From contig NW_020194693.1 in the NCBI RefSeq assembly GCF_002865645.1, forward strand, positions 1,240,001 to 1,304,000: a DNA stretch of 64,000 nt, written 5' to 3'. The notes under the pieces were generated by a model, which had not been told where the DNA came from, made no database searches, and saw only the letters and a program-made list of their open reading frames with translations. Shown piece by piece: positions 23,206 through 34,830 of the stretch. Within the stretch, counting starts at the first letter, position 1. Every line of letters begins with the position of its first letter. Origin of the DNA: Hyaloscypha bicolor E (taxonomy: Eukaryota > Ascomycota > Leotiomycetes > Helotiales > Hyaloscyphaceae). The position numbers were made by a program, and so were the translations under genes.

Positions 23206-24134
23206 AATAATACTACCCCTCAAGCTGAGAAGCTGCTCACGCCACGAATTCATGACTTCTATTGGTCTCATTGGAATCTCAAGTAAGCTTTCATTGCTGT
23301 GACAGGTGCGGAAGCGAGGATGCAAACATTTGGTTCGCTCAACCAAAATTCATTCCGAATGACTGCACAGTACTCGCCGTAGGTCTCATCATCACACCAC
23401 TTCATACTACCTTCGAATCCTAATGTACTTCAAGCCCGGTCGAATCATTTTGAGACATGGAAAGAGCTGAAAGTCTCATGCGCGCCTCTCCAATAGGGGG
23501 GCACTTGCTTATGCGGTCGTTATGCACGATCCCTCACTTTCAGGCAGCCATTCATTGACATTTTTCCGCTCTCCGCTTCGTGCTCACCCCGGTACCCGCC
23601 AGTCGCCTGAGCCGGTGAGCCGGGTGAGCGGCGCTGCCCTAGCTCCCGCGCGCGAGGTGAGGAGGAGCGGCCAGAAATGTAGTGGGGGAGTTGATGGTTG
23701 TAGAATTGGTCAGGTGTCTAGAGGATCATGACCAGGATGCCCCATATGCTGCTACGGCCGTGGCATCGAAAGCTAAATTGGGCGTAGCTCTTGATCGATG
23801 AGTGGCCTTCATTTGTGGCTCATCTCACACTTGGAGCCCTGCCTGGATTGATGGGTGCGGCATCGATGAAAAATCCCATGCGGAAATCCGACCAAGAGCA
23901 TATATGGTGTGATGCCAAACAGGCGCGGCTGAGTCTGGACCCGACGGATCCCCTGGCTCTCTGAGCCCTTTGGCCAACCTAGAGTAAAGGGGAACCGAGT
24001 ACGATACAGTATTGAAGGTTATCAACAGAAAAGGGAAGTATAAATAAGTTAACGAATTTCATGCCTTGCTATGCAGATTTCCTCAACTCCACGCTAAATT
24101 GCTTCGGAAAACCCGCAATGCACCGCATCTTACC
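23206..24134. other. intergenic between S53 peptidase and patatin genes
   Basis: Includes a GC-rich stretch at 23560-23680. Small frames on both strands show no recognisable content. It separates the upstream side of the S53 gene from the 3' end of the patatin gene. Confidence 0.4.
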
Positions 24135-26237
24135 TCAGTGATGATATTCATAATATTCTCCAGCATTCACAAATTGCTTCAACTTTTCCTCTTTCTTGCT
24201 TTCGGACAAGCCAGCACCAACTCGATGACATCGAATAAGATGGTCGCGCAAATCACCCTCTTCAGCGAAAGTTTCTTCAGGACATCTCTCCGATACCATC
24301 GGACATTCGTAACGAATTCCCAACGCGTAGGCTTTCCATCGTGGTGTCTCTGATCTTGCTCGTCTTTGGAGAACCAGCGATAGTGCAATACCATCGAGCT
24401 CTTTGTCAACATTAGAGTCCTGGAGATACGCTTGGGTAACTCGGTAAATTTCCTCTTTAGTGCTCTCTTTGCGCCAGATACCCTTTTCTTTCCACTCATC
24501 TAACTTGATCTTTCCTAGTCCACGATCGAGAGGTTGAATGTCTTGGCCAACGATTGTCTTCAGCGTCTTAAACAGCTGGCCGATGACCGATATCTTTGGT
24601 GCCTCATCCTCGGTTGCCTGCTCCGGGACGTTGAGACGATGGTATCCATGCCTCCTGCCATTTACTGTTTCTTGCAGCATGCTTTGATGATATTGTTCAC
24701 AGTCCGTGGATACTTTCTTTGCGCCATTGAGCCACCCAATAGGTCTTCTGAGGAAACCTGGTTTGCTACGACTGAATCTGGATATCCCAGTGCCGATACT
24801 GACTGTTAATGCATTGGCTTCATGAATGTTCCGATGGACCTGGCTAACTTCGTAGAACACCTTTTGGGACGGATTGTTTAGTCCAAAGCCACCATCAATG
24901 TATTCCATCTGGCCTATTTGAATCGAGTTGAAGTAAGAAGGCGCTGCTGACGTTGCCCTTGCTGCCTGCCATATCAAACACGAATCTGCAGGTCCCGCCT
25001 TTTCAATCGGATTCGAAGTTTTGTTGCCATTGGTTTCTTCACCTGCTTTCACCCGTTGGTGGTGGGCATAGCTTCGAAAAGGGACTGGCACATCGTGTCC
25101 AGTTCCTTTGTTGTGGCCCCAAGCGTACACGATTCTGCAAGGCATCATTAGTATCATTTGGAAGTACTGGCCCGGATCATACTCACGTTCGACACATGTT
25201 TGGATTCATGGCAAAACAATCTCCTTCTTGTTTGCGGAGGTTATCCTGCACCACCTTGTCCACCACCTTCTCCAATGTCCTTTTGTTGTACTTGGCACAT
25301 GGCCAAAAAAAAAAGGAGTAAATCGATACGACGCCCACCGCGACTTTCCAAATACTTGCTTAGCTAAGTCGGCATATTCTTCGAGACAGTCGTCAACGCT
25401 CATGCGAAGTCGTGAGAGCATGATTGCATTGAGCCTGCTTGTCCATAAAAATTAGAATGCTCTGCAAAATAGGTTGAAAAGACTCTACTGACCCTCCAGT
25501 ACTAGTTCCCGCTATCCAGTCAAAGTAGTGATGTGGGTAGAAGCGAGACTTTTCTTTTCCAGGCTCTTGTTCCCTTTCCTTTGCCTTGCCGTTTGCGATT
25601 CCGTTATTAAGTATAGTAGATCCGCTGCTGCTCAAAGGTCTCGTTGCTGTTGACTTTTGCCTCCGGAGCCTCTCAGCGGAGGTTAGTGGAACATCGGGCC
25701 AAGGTATGGGGTCGAAGCTTGAATCGACTTTCTTGCCATTACGCAATGGTCTCGATCGCTCGATCGCCTCAACCTTGTCCATCAATGCCTTGAGAATGAG
25801 CAATTGTGAATAGCCTCGCACTCCTCCACCGTCTGCCGGATCGTCATTAGCTGATTAACTTTCCATTTTTAGAGATGCTCACCAAGTGTCAGAATGAAAC
25901 AGTAACCCCATAGTAACACAAACTGTCGAGTTTTGTCTGCTTTACCCAGGACCGTGGCTTGCTTAATCCTCTCCTCGACATTATCAACTTTGTTGAATGT
26001 GATCTCTTTTGCGATTGAAGTGGGTCTCTCCCCGATCGAGTGTGGACTGCGCTGATGCGATGTAGAATTTTCTCCCAATTTACCGGATCGCGGCGATGTA
26101 GGGCGGATTTTGTCTGCTTCTAGGTTGGCTTCGAGGTGTTGAAATTGGAAGGTTGACTTTGTTGGAGAATTTAAGGCTTTCGCTACCTCCTTTACCAGTG
26201 GACTTGCTGGACGAATGGCCTCCACCGATGCATTCAT
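24135..26237 (-). CDS. patatin-like phospholipase, four exons, homopolymer frameshift in exon 3
   Basis: Exons 26237-25883, 25832-25493, 25434-25187 and 25134-24135. The junctions join LTLDGGGVRGYS, GTSTGGLNAIML and MCRTIVYAWG in phase. Patatin signatures are all present: the oxyanion loop DGGGVRG, nucleophile elbow GTSTGG, and DGG (YIDGGFGLNNP) carrying the catalytic Asp, so a Ser-Asp lipid acyl hydrolase is expected. The C-terminus has a C2H2-like zinc-finger motif (YECPMVSERCPEETF.. then HLIRCHR), which is unusual. The first 118 residues are Ser/Pro-rich and lack a known domain. In exon 3 a run of ten A on the plus strand (25305-25314) breaks the frame: one more base gives 647 aa with the family sequence restored, total length otherwise 2 nt off a multiple of three. 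Either an assembly error in the homopolymer or a recent null allele. Patatins serve as effector domains in fungal NLRs; here no NB domain is attached. Confidence 0.8.
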
Positions 26238-27341
26238 GATCTTGAGTTAAGAAAAACTAAATATATAGACAGAAGCAAAAAATTTCGCTGTGCTTTTGAG
26301 ATTATTGATATAATTCCTGGGTGGAAGGCTTCAAAGAGTGAGTTGAGGAATAGAGGAAAACTGACAAGGCTCCGAGCCGCCTTGTATAGACTATCGATGC
26401 AACCTCTTTCCACGAGGCTCTGGCCGCATTTCGCACTATGCGAATGTGTAGCGCGGACTTGTCAGACAAACATGAGTCTCCAGCCTCTTAGAATATGCAG
26501 ATGTCTTCGTGTTACCAACCTAAATTTGTCTTAAGCCTCTTGAACATGGGTCCTTCTGCGAGGCGGGCGCGGACGCTGCAGTGAGCTCCAAATTGGGCAA
26601 CCTGAGAGGCTTGAAAGTCAGGTGCAAATAGAAGCGAAATCATTTCTCTGGAAAACCCGGCAATCCTTTGGAAACCAATGTGGGCATAGCGTGTTTATCA
26701 AGAAAATTTCCAGGTTACACAAGAAAGGTGTGGTTGTACAGAAAATGGGGCTAAGCAGCCCAGAAAATTCCATGGTGTAGGTGCCACATACGCTATTCGT
26801 TGGGGGCTAGTTCCAGGCGCATCAACGCGCCCATAAGTCTGTCAGTGGCTTATTGCGGTGGCAACCGGTAACTGGTGACTGAAGAAGATCCTCTGGGATT
26901 CAGAATGATTGACTGGAAAGAGAAGGGGTGCGGAAAGAAGCCACAGACCGATTTATGGGCATGAGTAAAGTTGTGGAACCATTTTCATTCCCTCTGTTCC
27001 CACGCTCTCTGACTTTCCGCCAGCTCTTACTGACACATAGGTTGCGTCAGCCGCCCCGTGTCAGAAGGCTCCCGATTTTGGCTGCAACCAACAGTCTCGG
27101 TTGGAATTCGTTTCTCGAATTAGACCAGCTGGACCGCCACCCTGATTAATTATGGCAAGCCAATTGGCCCTAGCACAAAGCCCAGTGTCGCCGGCAGATC
27201 TCAAGGCAAATTTCAAAATGCATACTTAACCTCTTAGACATCCCACAAAGTGAACTTTGTTTATCGCCGAGCCTCAATTATACTCTACTGCCCTTATGTG
27301 ATCACCTGCCCAATCACGCTCCAAACTAGAGCTCGCATCTG
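26238..27341. other. intergenic, no gene seen
   Basis: Normal composition, promoter side of the patatin gene. The frames at 26343-26534 and 26928-27149 have no recognisable content. Confidence 0.4.
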
Positions 27342-27662
27342 ATGGCTGTGAACAGACAAGTGAAGCCAAGCTCTCAAGGTTGGAAATCCACGACGCGCAA
27401 ACGCCGCCTCTCATCAATTGTGTACGATCCAGCGAGGGAAAAACTCTCCGTCGAGTCGATTCCGGTTGAAAAGTTAACAGGTAAATGGTATTTCTGAATC
27501 TCCTGCATGAAACTTAATAACACTGGGGACATAGGCTACACTCCTGTTGACTGTCCTGGTAGCAACAGCCATGTCGACATTTTTATAGATATTGGGGAAG
27601 GCGTCACCAAAACCCTCATTGCGAGAGTTGACCTCTCGAAATTATCTGCTATACTGTTATAG
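27342..27662 (+). CDS. small two-exon gene of unknown function (88 aa)
   Basis: Exon 1 is 27342-27480 from ATG and exon 2 is 27535-27662 to TAG. The 54-bp intron has a GTAAAT donor and an ACATAG acceptor and joins VEKLTG to YTPVDCPGSN in phase. The product is basic in its first half (a KSTTRKRR stretch) and acidic/hydrophobic later (HVDIFIDIGEGVTK). I recognise no family. It abuts AT-rich repeat DNA on its right, and the next bases are also open in another frame, so the 3' end may have been cut off. No single exon exceeds 50 codons. Existence rests on splice-phase and composition only. Confidence 0.4.
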
Positions 27663-27863
27663 CTTCTATGTCGGAGAAAAAACTGGCCGAAATTGGCACG
27701 TGTATATAAACTAAAACACTATGAATTTACATATTTAATACTTTATTATTTGCCTACTATAGTGGGGATTGGGTGAACGTTTCGCTAATCATGTATTTCC
27801 ACGTAACTCCTCAGCTTCTCGCTCCTTTTTATATTTAGCCTTTTCCCTTTTTACGAAGAAGAC
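27663..27863. other. intergenic turning AT-rich
   Basis: No gene seen; 27800-27863 could be the flank of the LTR that follows. Confidence 0.3.
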
Positions 27864-28122
27864 TGTTACGGGCGAGGCCTTTATACAAAGAAGACTAGTG
27901 GTTCGATTAACTGAATAGAATTCTCTAAGGAGAAAAGAAAGAGAAAAACGGAGAGAAGCGGAACCGTATTCCCTAGAGTGTCCGAGCTCCCTGAATAATG
28001 CATAGTTGCTCCGTTAACTCAAATAGGCGCGTCATATAACAAAGGCCCCGGCCTTTATTATATAACTTGGCAAAGGCTTCTAGCCGAGTATATAAATCGG
28101 GTTTTAACCTATTATATTACCC
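27864..28122 (+). repeat. candidate LTR, mildly mutated
   Basis: Begins TGTTACGGGCGAGG, the common start of fungal Gypsy LTRs, and ends near TATTATATTA before a C-run. It contains a TATA-like stretch (GAGTATATAAATCGGG) followed by pyrimidines, as expected for an LTR promoter. No partner copy in the window, so the end is a guess. Confidence 0.4.
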
Positions 28123-28199
28123 CCCTCCTTATCTGCAAACGCCGGCCCTGCAAGTATATAAGCAAAACTTCTTTTTATTAAACTATCTCTTCCTAAGCC

Positions 28200-28510
28200 T
28201 CTAATACTATTATCTCTTTAAATACAGAGCATGGTCTCATATAAAGCATATATAATTTTTCTATTTTATAAGTAGCTTCTTTAAGAGCCCCTAATTATAT
28301 CTTATATATTTCTTATTAAGAATCCGTTTAATTTCATACTCATTTTCTGTGAGGCGCACACTATAGCAGGGTGCTACGCAAGTAGTCAAGGTAAGGGATG
28401 GAATCCAAGGTAAAGTATAGAGTGAAGCGTGGAAGTATAATTGATTCCAAGAACTGGTTCCTATAGATAAACTAATCGATGCCCATTTCCAAAGCTCGCA
28501 TGCCTCCATA
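28200..28510 (-). mobile_element. possible retroelement chromodomain remnant
   Basis: Minus-strand translation near 28260-28345 reads TENEYEIKRILNKKYIRYN, a stop, then LLKKLLIK and a second stop where WKGY is usual. This resembles the start of a Gypsy integrase chromodomain. Upstream 28350-28509 is open but unrecognised. Weak, decayed by RIP. Confidence 0.35.
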
Positions 28511-28869
28511 TATAGAATCTAGTATTCCGCTGGATGTACGGAAGCACTAGTCCCAATTAGAGAATGCGATCCCATATAAGTACTAGCCCAATTAGGCTAC
28601 CAAATCCAGCTAGACGCTTGCTATTAATATATACATTACATTTTCATTATTTACAAGTTACGGTTATGGCTATAAGTCGTCTTGAGACTAACTTAATAGC
28701 GGGTCTATTACGGCTAGCTAAAGAAGCTTGCTATAGAATATATTATATATTTCTGGAAAGGTATTAAGCCAAAAACTATAGCTTTCTATTATTTTAACTA
28801 CTATATATTTAATATATTTTATATTAAGATTTTTAGTTAGCTTATTTATTCGGATATTCTAGAGATTAA

Positions 28870-29230
28870 TGTTACAATAAGGTGGTTGTTGCAGTGGTGG
28901 TAAAGAGCTTGAATTGAGCTGAAGGCTGTATGCCAGGCTAAAAGCACTGGCTACACGCTAAGTCACGTGCAGTGGCACCACGTGACTGGTGCCACGTAAC
29001 AATTAAGCTAGACTTTATTTCTAACCTTGAATTCCGGGGCCCAATCTCTTTTCTGATTTATTATTTTTTCTTAAAATCATTAGACTATTACTATTATAGC
29101 TTATATATACTCTTATATATTATAAAGCCTATATATAATATTATCTGCTATTTGAATAAATAATAATTTCTTGCTTTTTTTACTAATTTCGTTCTAGAGC
29201 TAGAGTATCATAACTCTTGTAATCCGGAGT
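28870..29230. repeat. candidate LTR or element end with CACGTG inverted repeat
   Basis: Starts TGTTACAATAAGG. At 28961-29001 it carries several CACGTG-type motifs arranged as an imperfect palindrome (GTCACGTG..CACGTGAC). The remainder is AT-rich. No partner identified; the right boundary is arbitrary. Confidence 0.3.
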
Positions 29231-29508
29231 ATACTCTTATATCCTCTTAGTACTTCTCAAGTACGATCCTCACGCTCCAAGACTCCAGCCAGCCTGCAAC
29301 TCTCTATACGTCTCGGCTACCCACCGAACCCTGGCTTTTTTCCTCAATTGCTCCTATATATTACTGCTTTTGTATATAACGGTATACGCTTGTCAAGTTT
29401 CACTCCCGTATAGGGGTCTTATATAATCGTCTTCCATGCACTTGTCCGCGAACACTATCCTCCGAACGTAGCTCGATCCGGGATCTTCCAATTTCATTAC
29501 TGATTATA

Positions 29509-29779
29509 CGAAGGCGACGGGCGAAAAAAAACCGTCCAAATCCCTTAGCGAGAATTTGCACAATCTTAGCTTTGCGATAAAAAAATTCTCGTAATTATAA
29601 CTTGAATTTAACTCTAGCAAAATTATTATAAAAGATAGATCTGCTTCTTCTCTATCGCACAAACTAAAAAGTAAAGAGTTTAGACGTTGTATTGAACATT
29701 AGTGCAATTTTCTAAAGGTAGCGATTTTGGTGTTCCTCGCGATTTGGCAGGTGGCCGGTTTTTTCGCCCGTCGCCTTCG
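29509..29779. mobile_element. MITE, 271 bp, with about 24-bp terminal inverted repeats and TA target site
   Basis: The left end, CGAAGGCGACGGGCG followed by an A-run and CCG, is matched on the right by the reverse complement (CGG, T-run, CGCCCGTCGCCTTCG); the only difference is 8 versus 6 bases in the homopolymer. Both ends are flanked by TA, as for Tc1/mariner-type insertion. No coding capacity inside. Little RIP in the termini, so this copy is recent or protected. Related ends occur at about 8885-8923, 20167-20185 and 52153-52180. Confidence 0.8.
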
Positions 29780-30376
29780 TAAATCCCCCTTCTCTCCTTA
29801 CGCCCCTGCTTCGTGCCACCTAGGCTCCTTCTAATTACCCCGTTACTATCGCCGGAGGTTCCAAAGCCTCCAACTAGCGATTCTCTTGGCGTGAACGTTA
29901 TATATAATTAACCTCGTATAAGACTACTCGTAGGGAATACCCTCGACCTAACGTAATATACGGTTCGACGCGTATCGAGGAGAAATGAATTCGCGAGTAT
30001 ACCTAAAGTAAAGATCCTCTAGTAGTTAATTGTATCGATTTGTTGTGAGCGTCCTCTAAACACATTTATTATTAAAGAATGCTTGGTGCGTGTCTATATA
30101 TATAGATCTTGTCTGAATCGATATTTTCAGTGCTTGACGCGCGGCATATGAGGAATCGCATCGAATTGTCGTGTTTTCGGTCTCGCAGACCCTGTGGGAC
30201 TCAATCTTGGCTCTGCAGACTCTCAATCGAGAGCTGCAGGTTCCTAGAGGACACCGCGTACAGGTGTTGAGTCTTCGTCCTCCCTGGTTTCCATTGCTAA
30301 CCCACAAGTGCGTTTACAGCCTCGATTGTTAATCCATATAATCAAGAAGGTCAAATATGGTGGCTCATATTCCATA
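29780..30376. other. intergenic, 3' side of the HET gene
   Basis: Mixed composition; the short frame at 30056-30307 minus has no recognisable content. Confidence 0.4.
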
Positions 30377-33300
30377 TTATATAATCTCAACTTCTACAAC
30401 TTCTGCGTCTTGTAACCAGTTTGCGCCTTTATCTGCTTGACTGAGGAAACCTACGCGCTTAAACGTCCTTCCCTGGACATTTTTGAGAACCAAATACAAC
30501 CTCTGTGTATTTTGTGTTATCCTGCCCTCTTGGTGCTTTAGGTACCCCACAGTCAAGCAGTGTAAAGTATCGCCAGGCAAAACTTCCTCTGATATTCCTC
30601 GGGGGCTAACAATATCCAACACGAGATTATCTCCCGGAGATACAAACCTCTTGGAATTATCAGAAAGTAGCAGAGGTTCTTTGCCCTGGTTTTGAAGCGG
30701 TGGAATCTCTGCGAGAGCGCCCTTAACCTGTAATAGTCCTCCATTCACCTGACCAAAAGCATTCTTGCTCAAAAGCGGGCATTTTGCAGAGAGTATAGTA
30801 AAACTATCGTCCACTTCTATTGAGCGATCTCTTGAATATTCGATACTCGGTGCTGCGGTTGTGTCATGTATAGGGATAATAGATGCCCATGACCAAGTAG
30901 GAATTGTAGCCTTTGGCCCTGAGAGACGACGGCACGTAACATCTGAATTCCTTCTCCACAACAAGCCTTTCCACAGATCTGATAGCCACAAGCCTGCAAG
31001 GTATGATGTGTCGAGCGCTTCAGCGAAACGGCAAGCAAGACCGGCCAGTGCAGGGAGGCGGTCACCATCGTGTGTAAGTTTCAGACCAGAATACGCATCT
31101 ATAATACGATACCATTCATCAAGCATATTCTCAGCCGACCCCAAACCTTTATTGTCGAACTGTAACATCGCAAACGGGGACTTCCAGGTATTTGTAACGT
31201 GCCTTGCCATTCCATAGATTTCCTCGTGTACTTCTGGAAATTTAAAGTAGCCACACTCACAGCTGACATCTTCCCGGCATTCCCATATGAGCTCCTCTGA
31301 ATGGAAGTGCACTGTTCTAGGAGACATTACAGTTTCCTGATAGACCCATGCTCTACTAAGCAAAGGAGCACCTGTTTCAATACCCCCGCGCTTCATACAA
31401 ATGTTATCGTGGCCGTGCCGAACAGGTTTACGGACAAATGTGTCTGCCACCTCTGGGATGGCTCTCCCTAGTTGAATCTTTTCTCCAGTTGAAAGGTCAG
31501 TCTCGGTATTTCCCAATCCAACATTTATCGGTGATCTAGGAAATAGGCAACCACCGCTGCTATTAAGAGAGGCAGTTGCTGCTAGTGTCATAAGAGAATT
31601 GAGATACACCTCGGCCATTCCGGCCGACTCTGTCTCCCAATCAGAGCCGCTGTCTTGAATAATACATAGGCTATCAATCCATAAGAATTGTAGGCCGAGT
31701 TCGCGAGTAATGAGAATCGCATCCCGGAATGTTTGACCAAGGGCTTCCCAAGATATCTCTTTGTAGTGCTGAAGGAGAGTTTGTGTCGTTGTCTGAACTG
31801 GTTGGTGTTCCGTGTTTCCCCAACAATGGCTTAAAGTAATATAATTCGCTCTTTTGCCACTAGATTCAAAAAGGCGAGGCGAAGTAGCTTCAGTTCCCAC
31901 GTCAATCACACGGGTTGGTAATTGTGGCTTAGTAAGGATATTGCAGCTCCGGTGTAAAGAGTTACAGGCAGCAAGCCTTGTGTTGATGAAGCCTGCACAG
32001 TGCTTGACTGAAGGGCGCAATGCTATATGGGTGGTTGGTCGTATATTGCTTAGAGAATTTGATAAGGAAGATGCATCTTTTCAGCAGATTTAGCAAATTG
32101 AGGAATAAAACTAAATTCAGGATGCTTACTAGATACCGTGTACACTTCAAGGTGAAGTTCCGATGGTAAACCTTTGGCAATGACTAGTTCAATAGTGAAC
32201 TTGCGCCTAAGCACAATTTCAACCTTGCAGACTCTTCCAGGCAACAACTCTTCAAACGAAGGTGAATTTCCCCCTACTTTCCGTTTGCAACCCTGCTTGA
32301 TTGCTCCAAAAACAATATTACAGTAATTGCAATTTTCAGAAGCCTTTAATTTGGCTAGCGTTGTCGTAATCCGCTTCCGTAATTTGCTATATTCATGGAA
32401 CTGTGGACTGCATTTGCTGTACAATGGAAAATATTTCCAACTAAGGTTTAGGCAAACCTGGCACTCCGCTTGCGAGCACTTGAAGAGATCTGCAGGCGAG
32501 GAAGGATGTTGATCATCACATGAGGTGCTCGTGTAGAAACCAGGTACTTGAAATTCCGATACGCACTGATGCTTCCAATTATGCTCTGAAGTACTCTCGA
32601 TCTCATCCTCGGAGGTATCTGGCTCGGTAGTTGAAACTCTTGCAAGTGTTGCAGATATTGCGTTCAATTCGAATGACGGCCGTCGTCGCGTAAACACTTT
32701 CGGCCAACTCAGCTTGGATAATTTCCAATTCCTTCGTAATAATTTCCAACTTTTTGCAGCTGAGTGGCGATTAGGAGAAGTGTTTCTTGAACTCGACTTT
32801 AGAATTCTGCTGACGTCTCGCTTCTTTCTGGCTTCGTTCCAGCTAGATTTCAAATCTTCGGGCCATTTTGGGTTCGACTCTGAGTTTGCTGAGATTTTAT
32901 CTGTCCGGGTCGCTGGGGGGCAGGTCTTCTGTGATGCAGAGATGCATTGATTGTTCGTACCTGAAGTCTCAAGCTTAACAATGTCAGCACTGTTTCTTCA
33001 ACGGCAATGAAATGAAAGAGCATAAGAAATCCAAACTCCTCACACCAACTATCCTATTTGAACTAGACTCCCAGGTCTCCCTTTCCGCCTTGAAGTTTGC
33101 TTGTTCGCAAGCTAGCTGCTCCATAGAATCGGCAAGGCTCCGCTTGGTAGTATTAATTAACATCTCATCTACTCTCAGGCGCTCAAGCCAGTCCTCTTTA
33201 CTTTGTCTCAATTCATTGATAAGTTCTCTTCCAGATTCCATTAGCGGGATGAGACCCTCGAGGCATCGACTGAGGTTAATCGAGTCCGTCAGGCCTGCCA

Positions 33301-33523
33301 AGGCTGGGTCTTTCAGTCGATCGAGGATGTTTTCGCAGAACGCTGCGAGTGTTTTCTCTTGTTCCAGGAACCGCGATATTGGTTCGGAGTGCTCCATTAT
33401 ATTTCTTGATAAATCTAGATAATTAATGTTCAGGAAGTCGAAGTCGAACATGTGGAGAGAACAGCCGTGTGGCAGTGTTGCATTGTCTGGTTGGAGTTTG
33501 ACAACTTGATCATGACAGTTCAT
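30377..33523 (-). CDS. HET-domain protein with N-terminal coiled-coil module (1007 aa)
   Basis: Three exons: 33523-33044, 32973-32130 and 32076-30377. The 70-bp intron (GTGAGG donor, TGCTGAC branch point, TTAAG acceptor) and the 53-bp intron (GTAAGC donor, AAAAG acceptor) keep the frame, giving 1007 aa. Residues about 60-155 are charged and heptad-like (coiled coil). About 255-300 holds Cys pairs of the kind that precede HET domains (CQVCL.., CNYCNIVF). The HET domain starts near 519 with NYITLSHCWG, then FLWIDSLCIIQD at 572-583 and RAWVYQE at 683-689. HET proteins trigger vegetative-incompatibility cell death when matched with non-self partners. All core motifs are intact. The first exon could instead belong to a separate upstream gene; the perfect branch point and phase argue for fusion. 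An NB-ARC gene lies 1.3 kb upstream on the same strand. Confidence 0.8.
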
Positions 33524-34830
33524 CCGGTATACAAACTACAGTGTCCCGGTACACCTAGTTCCAACAGGCACTCATTGGGAAAGTGAAAATGATTAGTAGT
33601 TTAGCGACTTTGTTTGTCAGCTACATCGCTTCTCCGGGGTCCAATACATCCACGCCATGGCGTGGATTAATTGGCTGACTACTCGCTCGCATCACCAAAG
33701 GGTCCCAATACGTTTACCACCCATGGAGGTTTATAATCTTGCTTAGTCAGCCCAACAAAACCTACCACCCACCACCTTACCACCTTAATATCCAACTTCT
33801 TCTTGTGACAGTTAGTGCAAATCGCCTGTGGCGTGACCAAATCGCAAGTCGAATCCGCCAGTCCAGAACTTCGCAAATCGCCATATGGGATTAGGGTTTA
33901 GGAGCAGGAAGTTAGTTAGCCAATAGGAGAAAAGGCTAAGGGTTTAGCGAAGAGCGAACGCGTTGAGGAGAGCAGGCGTCCTCTGGGTATTTATTCTGAA
34001 GCTCCTTTAGAATCCTCTTGTTTCTAGCAACTTAGTATTCGCAATAAACGGCATTCTAGTCGCAAGTGCTCCTGCATGAGCTCCCTTTGCACTGCCCGTG
34101 ACAATAGGTGTCATAAGCCATGTGAGCTCCAATATTGTAGCCTGCAGGCACCAAAATCGACATTTGAACCTGGCGCGCCAAGTCACGTGATTAATCTCAA
34201 AAGCATTGTGATCGACAAAGACGATCGCCCAGTCACAGGAGGGAATCCGCCGTGGGACATTAAGAGTGCATCCCATACTCCCGTCATATATAATTCTCAA
34301 AAGGCAGTGCAACTCTGAACAGGGACACTGTCTGACTACCTACACCGTTTCAGAGGCCGGGGTGATACCTTAAATTAGTCCTACTGGACCCCAATTTAGC
34401 TCCGGCTCGTCAGCGAAGCATGAACAGCGCTATAACGAGAGCCGGAATGGGCACCTAGAAGACTAAGGGGGAGCCAAAAAAGGGCCCCCAATGCTTAGTA
34501 GTGGGGATCCCGTTTTGGCTCCCGCAAGCCAGTGAAACAATGGCAATGGCAGCCAGCATGGGGGACTCGGCAGGGTTAGAAGACAAAGGGCTAAGAAGCC
34601 AATCACATATGCTTTTGGAGTACGCGGATTCCGTACAGTACAATTTAGAGCACACCGACTTTTAACACTGAACCCTAAACTATATGGGCCAACTTCTCCG
34701 ACACCCAAGTGGCATAAATGTAAGTCTGCAATACTTTATTTAGACCATCTTTCTTGTCTTCAGGTTGCATCCCCTTTTCTTGCTTAATTTGGGGAAGTTA
34801 GTGTTCAGTCTAATAGAACTAGGGTTCTCT
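33524..34830. other. intergenic between the HET and NB-ARC genes
   Basis: About 1.3 kb of normal composition, the likely promoter of the HET gene. 34395-34520 contains short inverted pieces (GGGGGAGCC..TTTTGGCTCCC; CTCCGGCTCG..GAGAGCCGGA) that could be a small decayed mobile element. Small frames here are not convincing. Confidence 0.4.

Noticed and set aside
33880..33960. TTAGGG-like stretches suggesting telomere
   Set aside because: Only isolated TTAGGGTTTA units; no tandem array, so no telomere.
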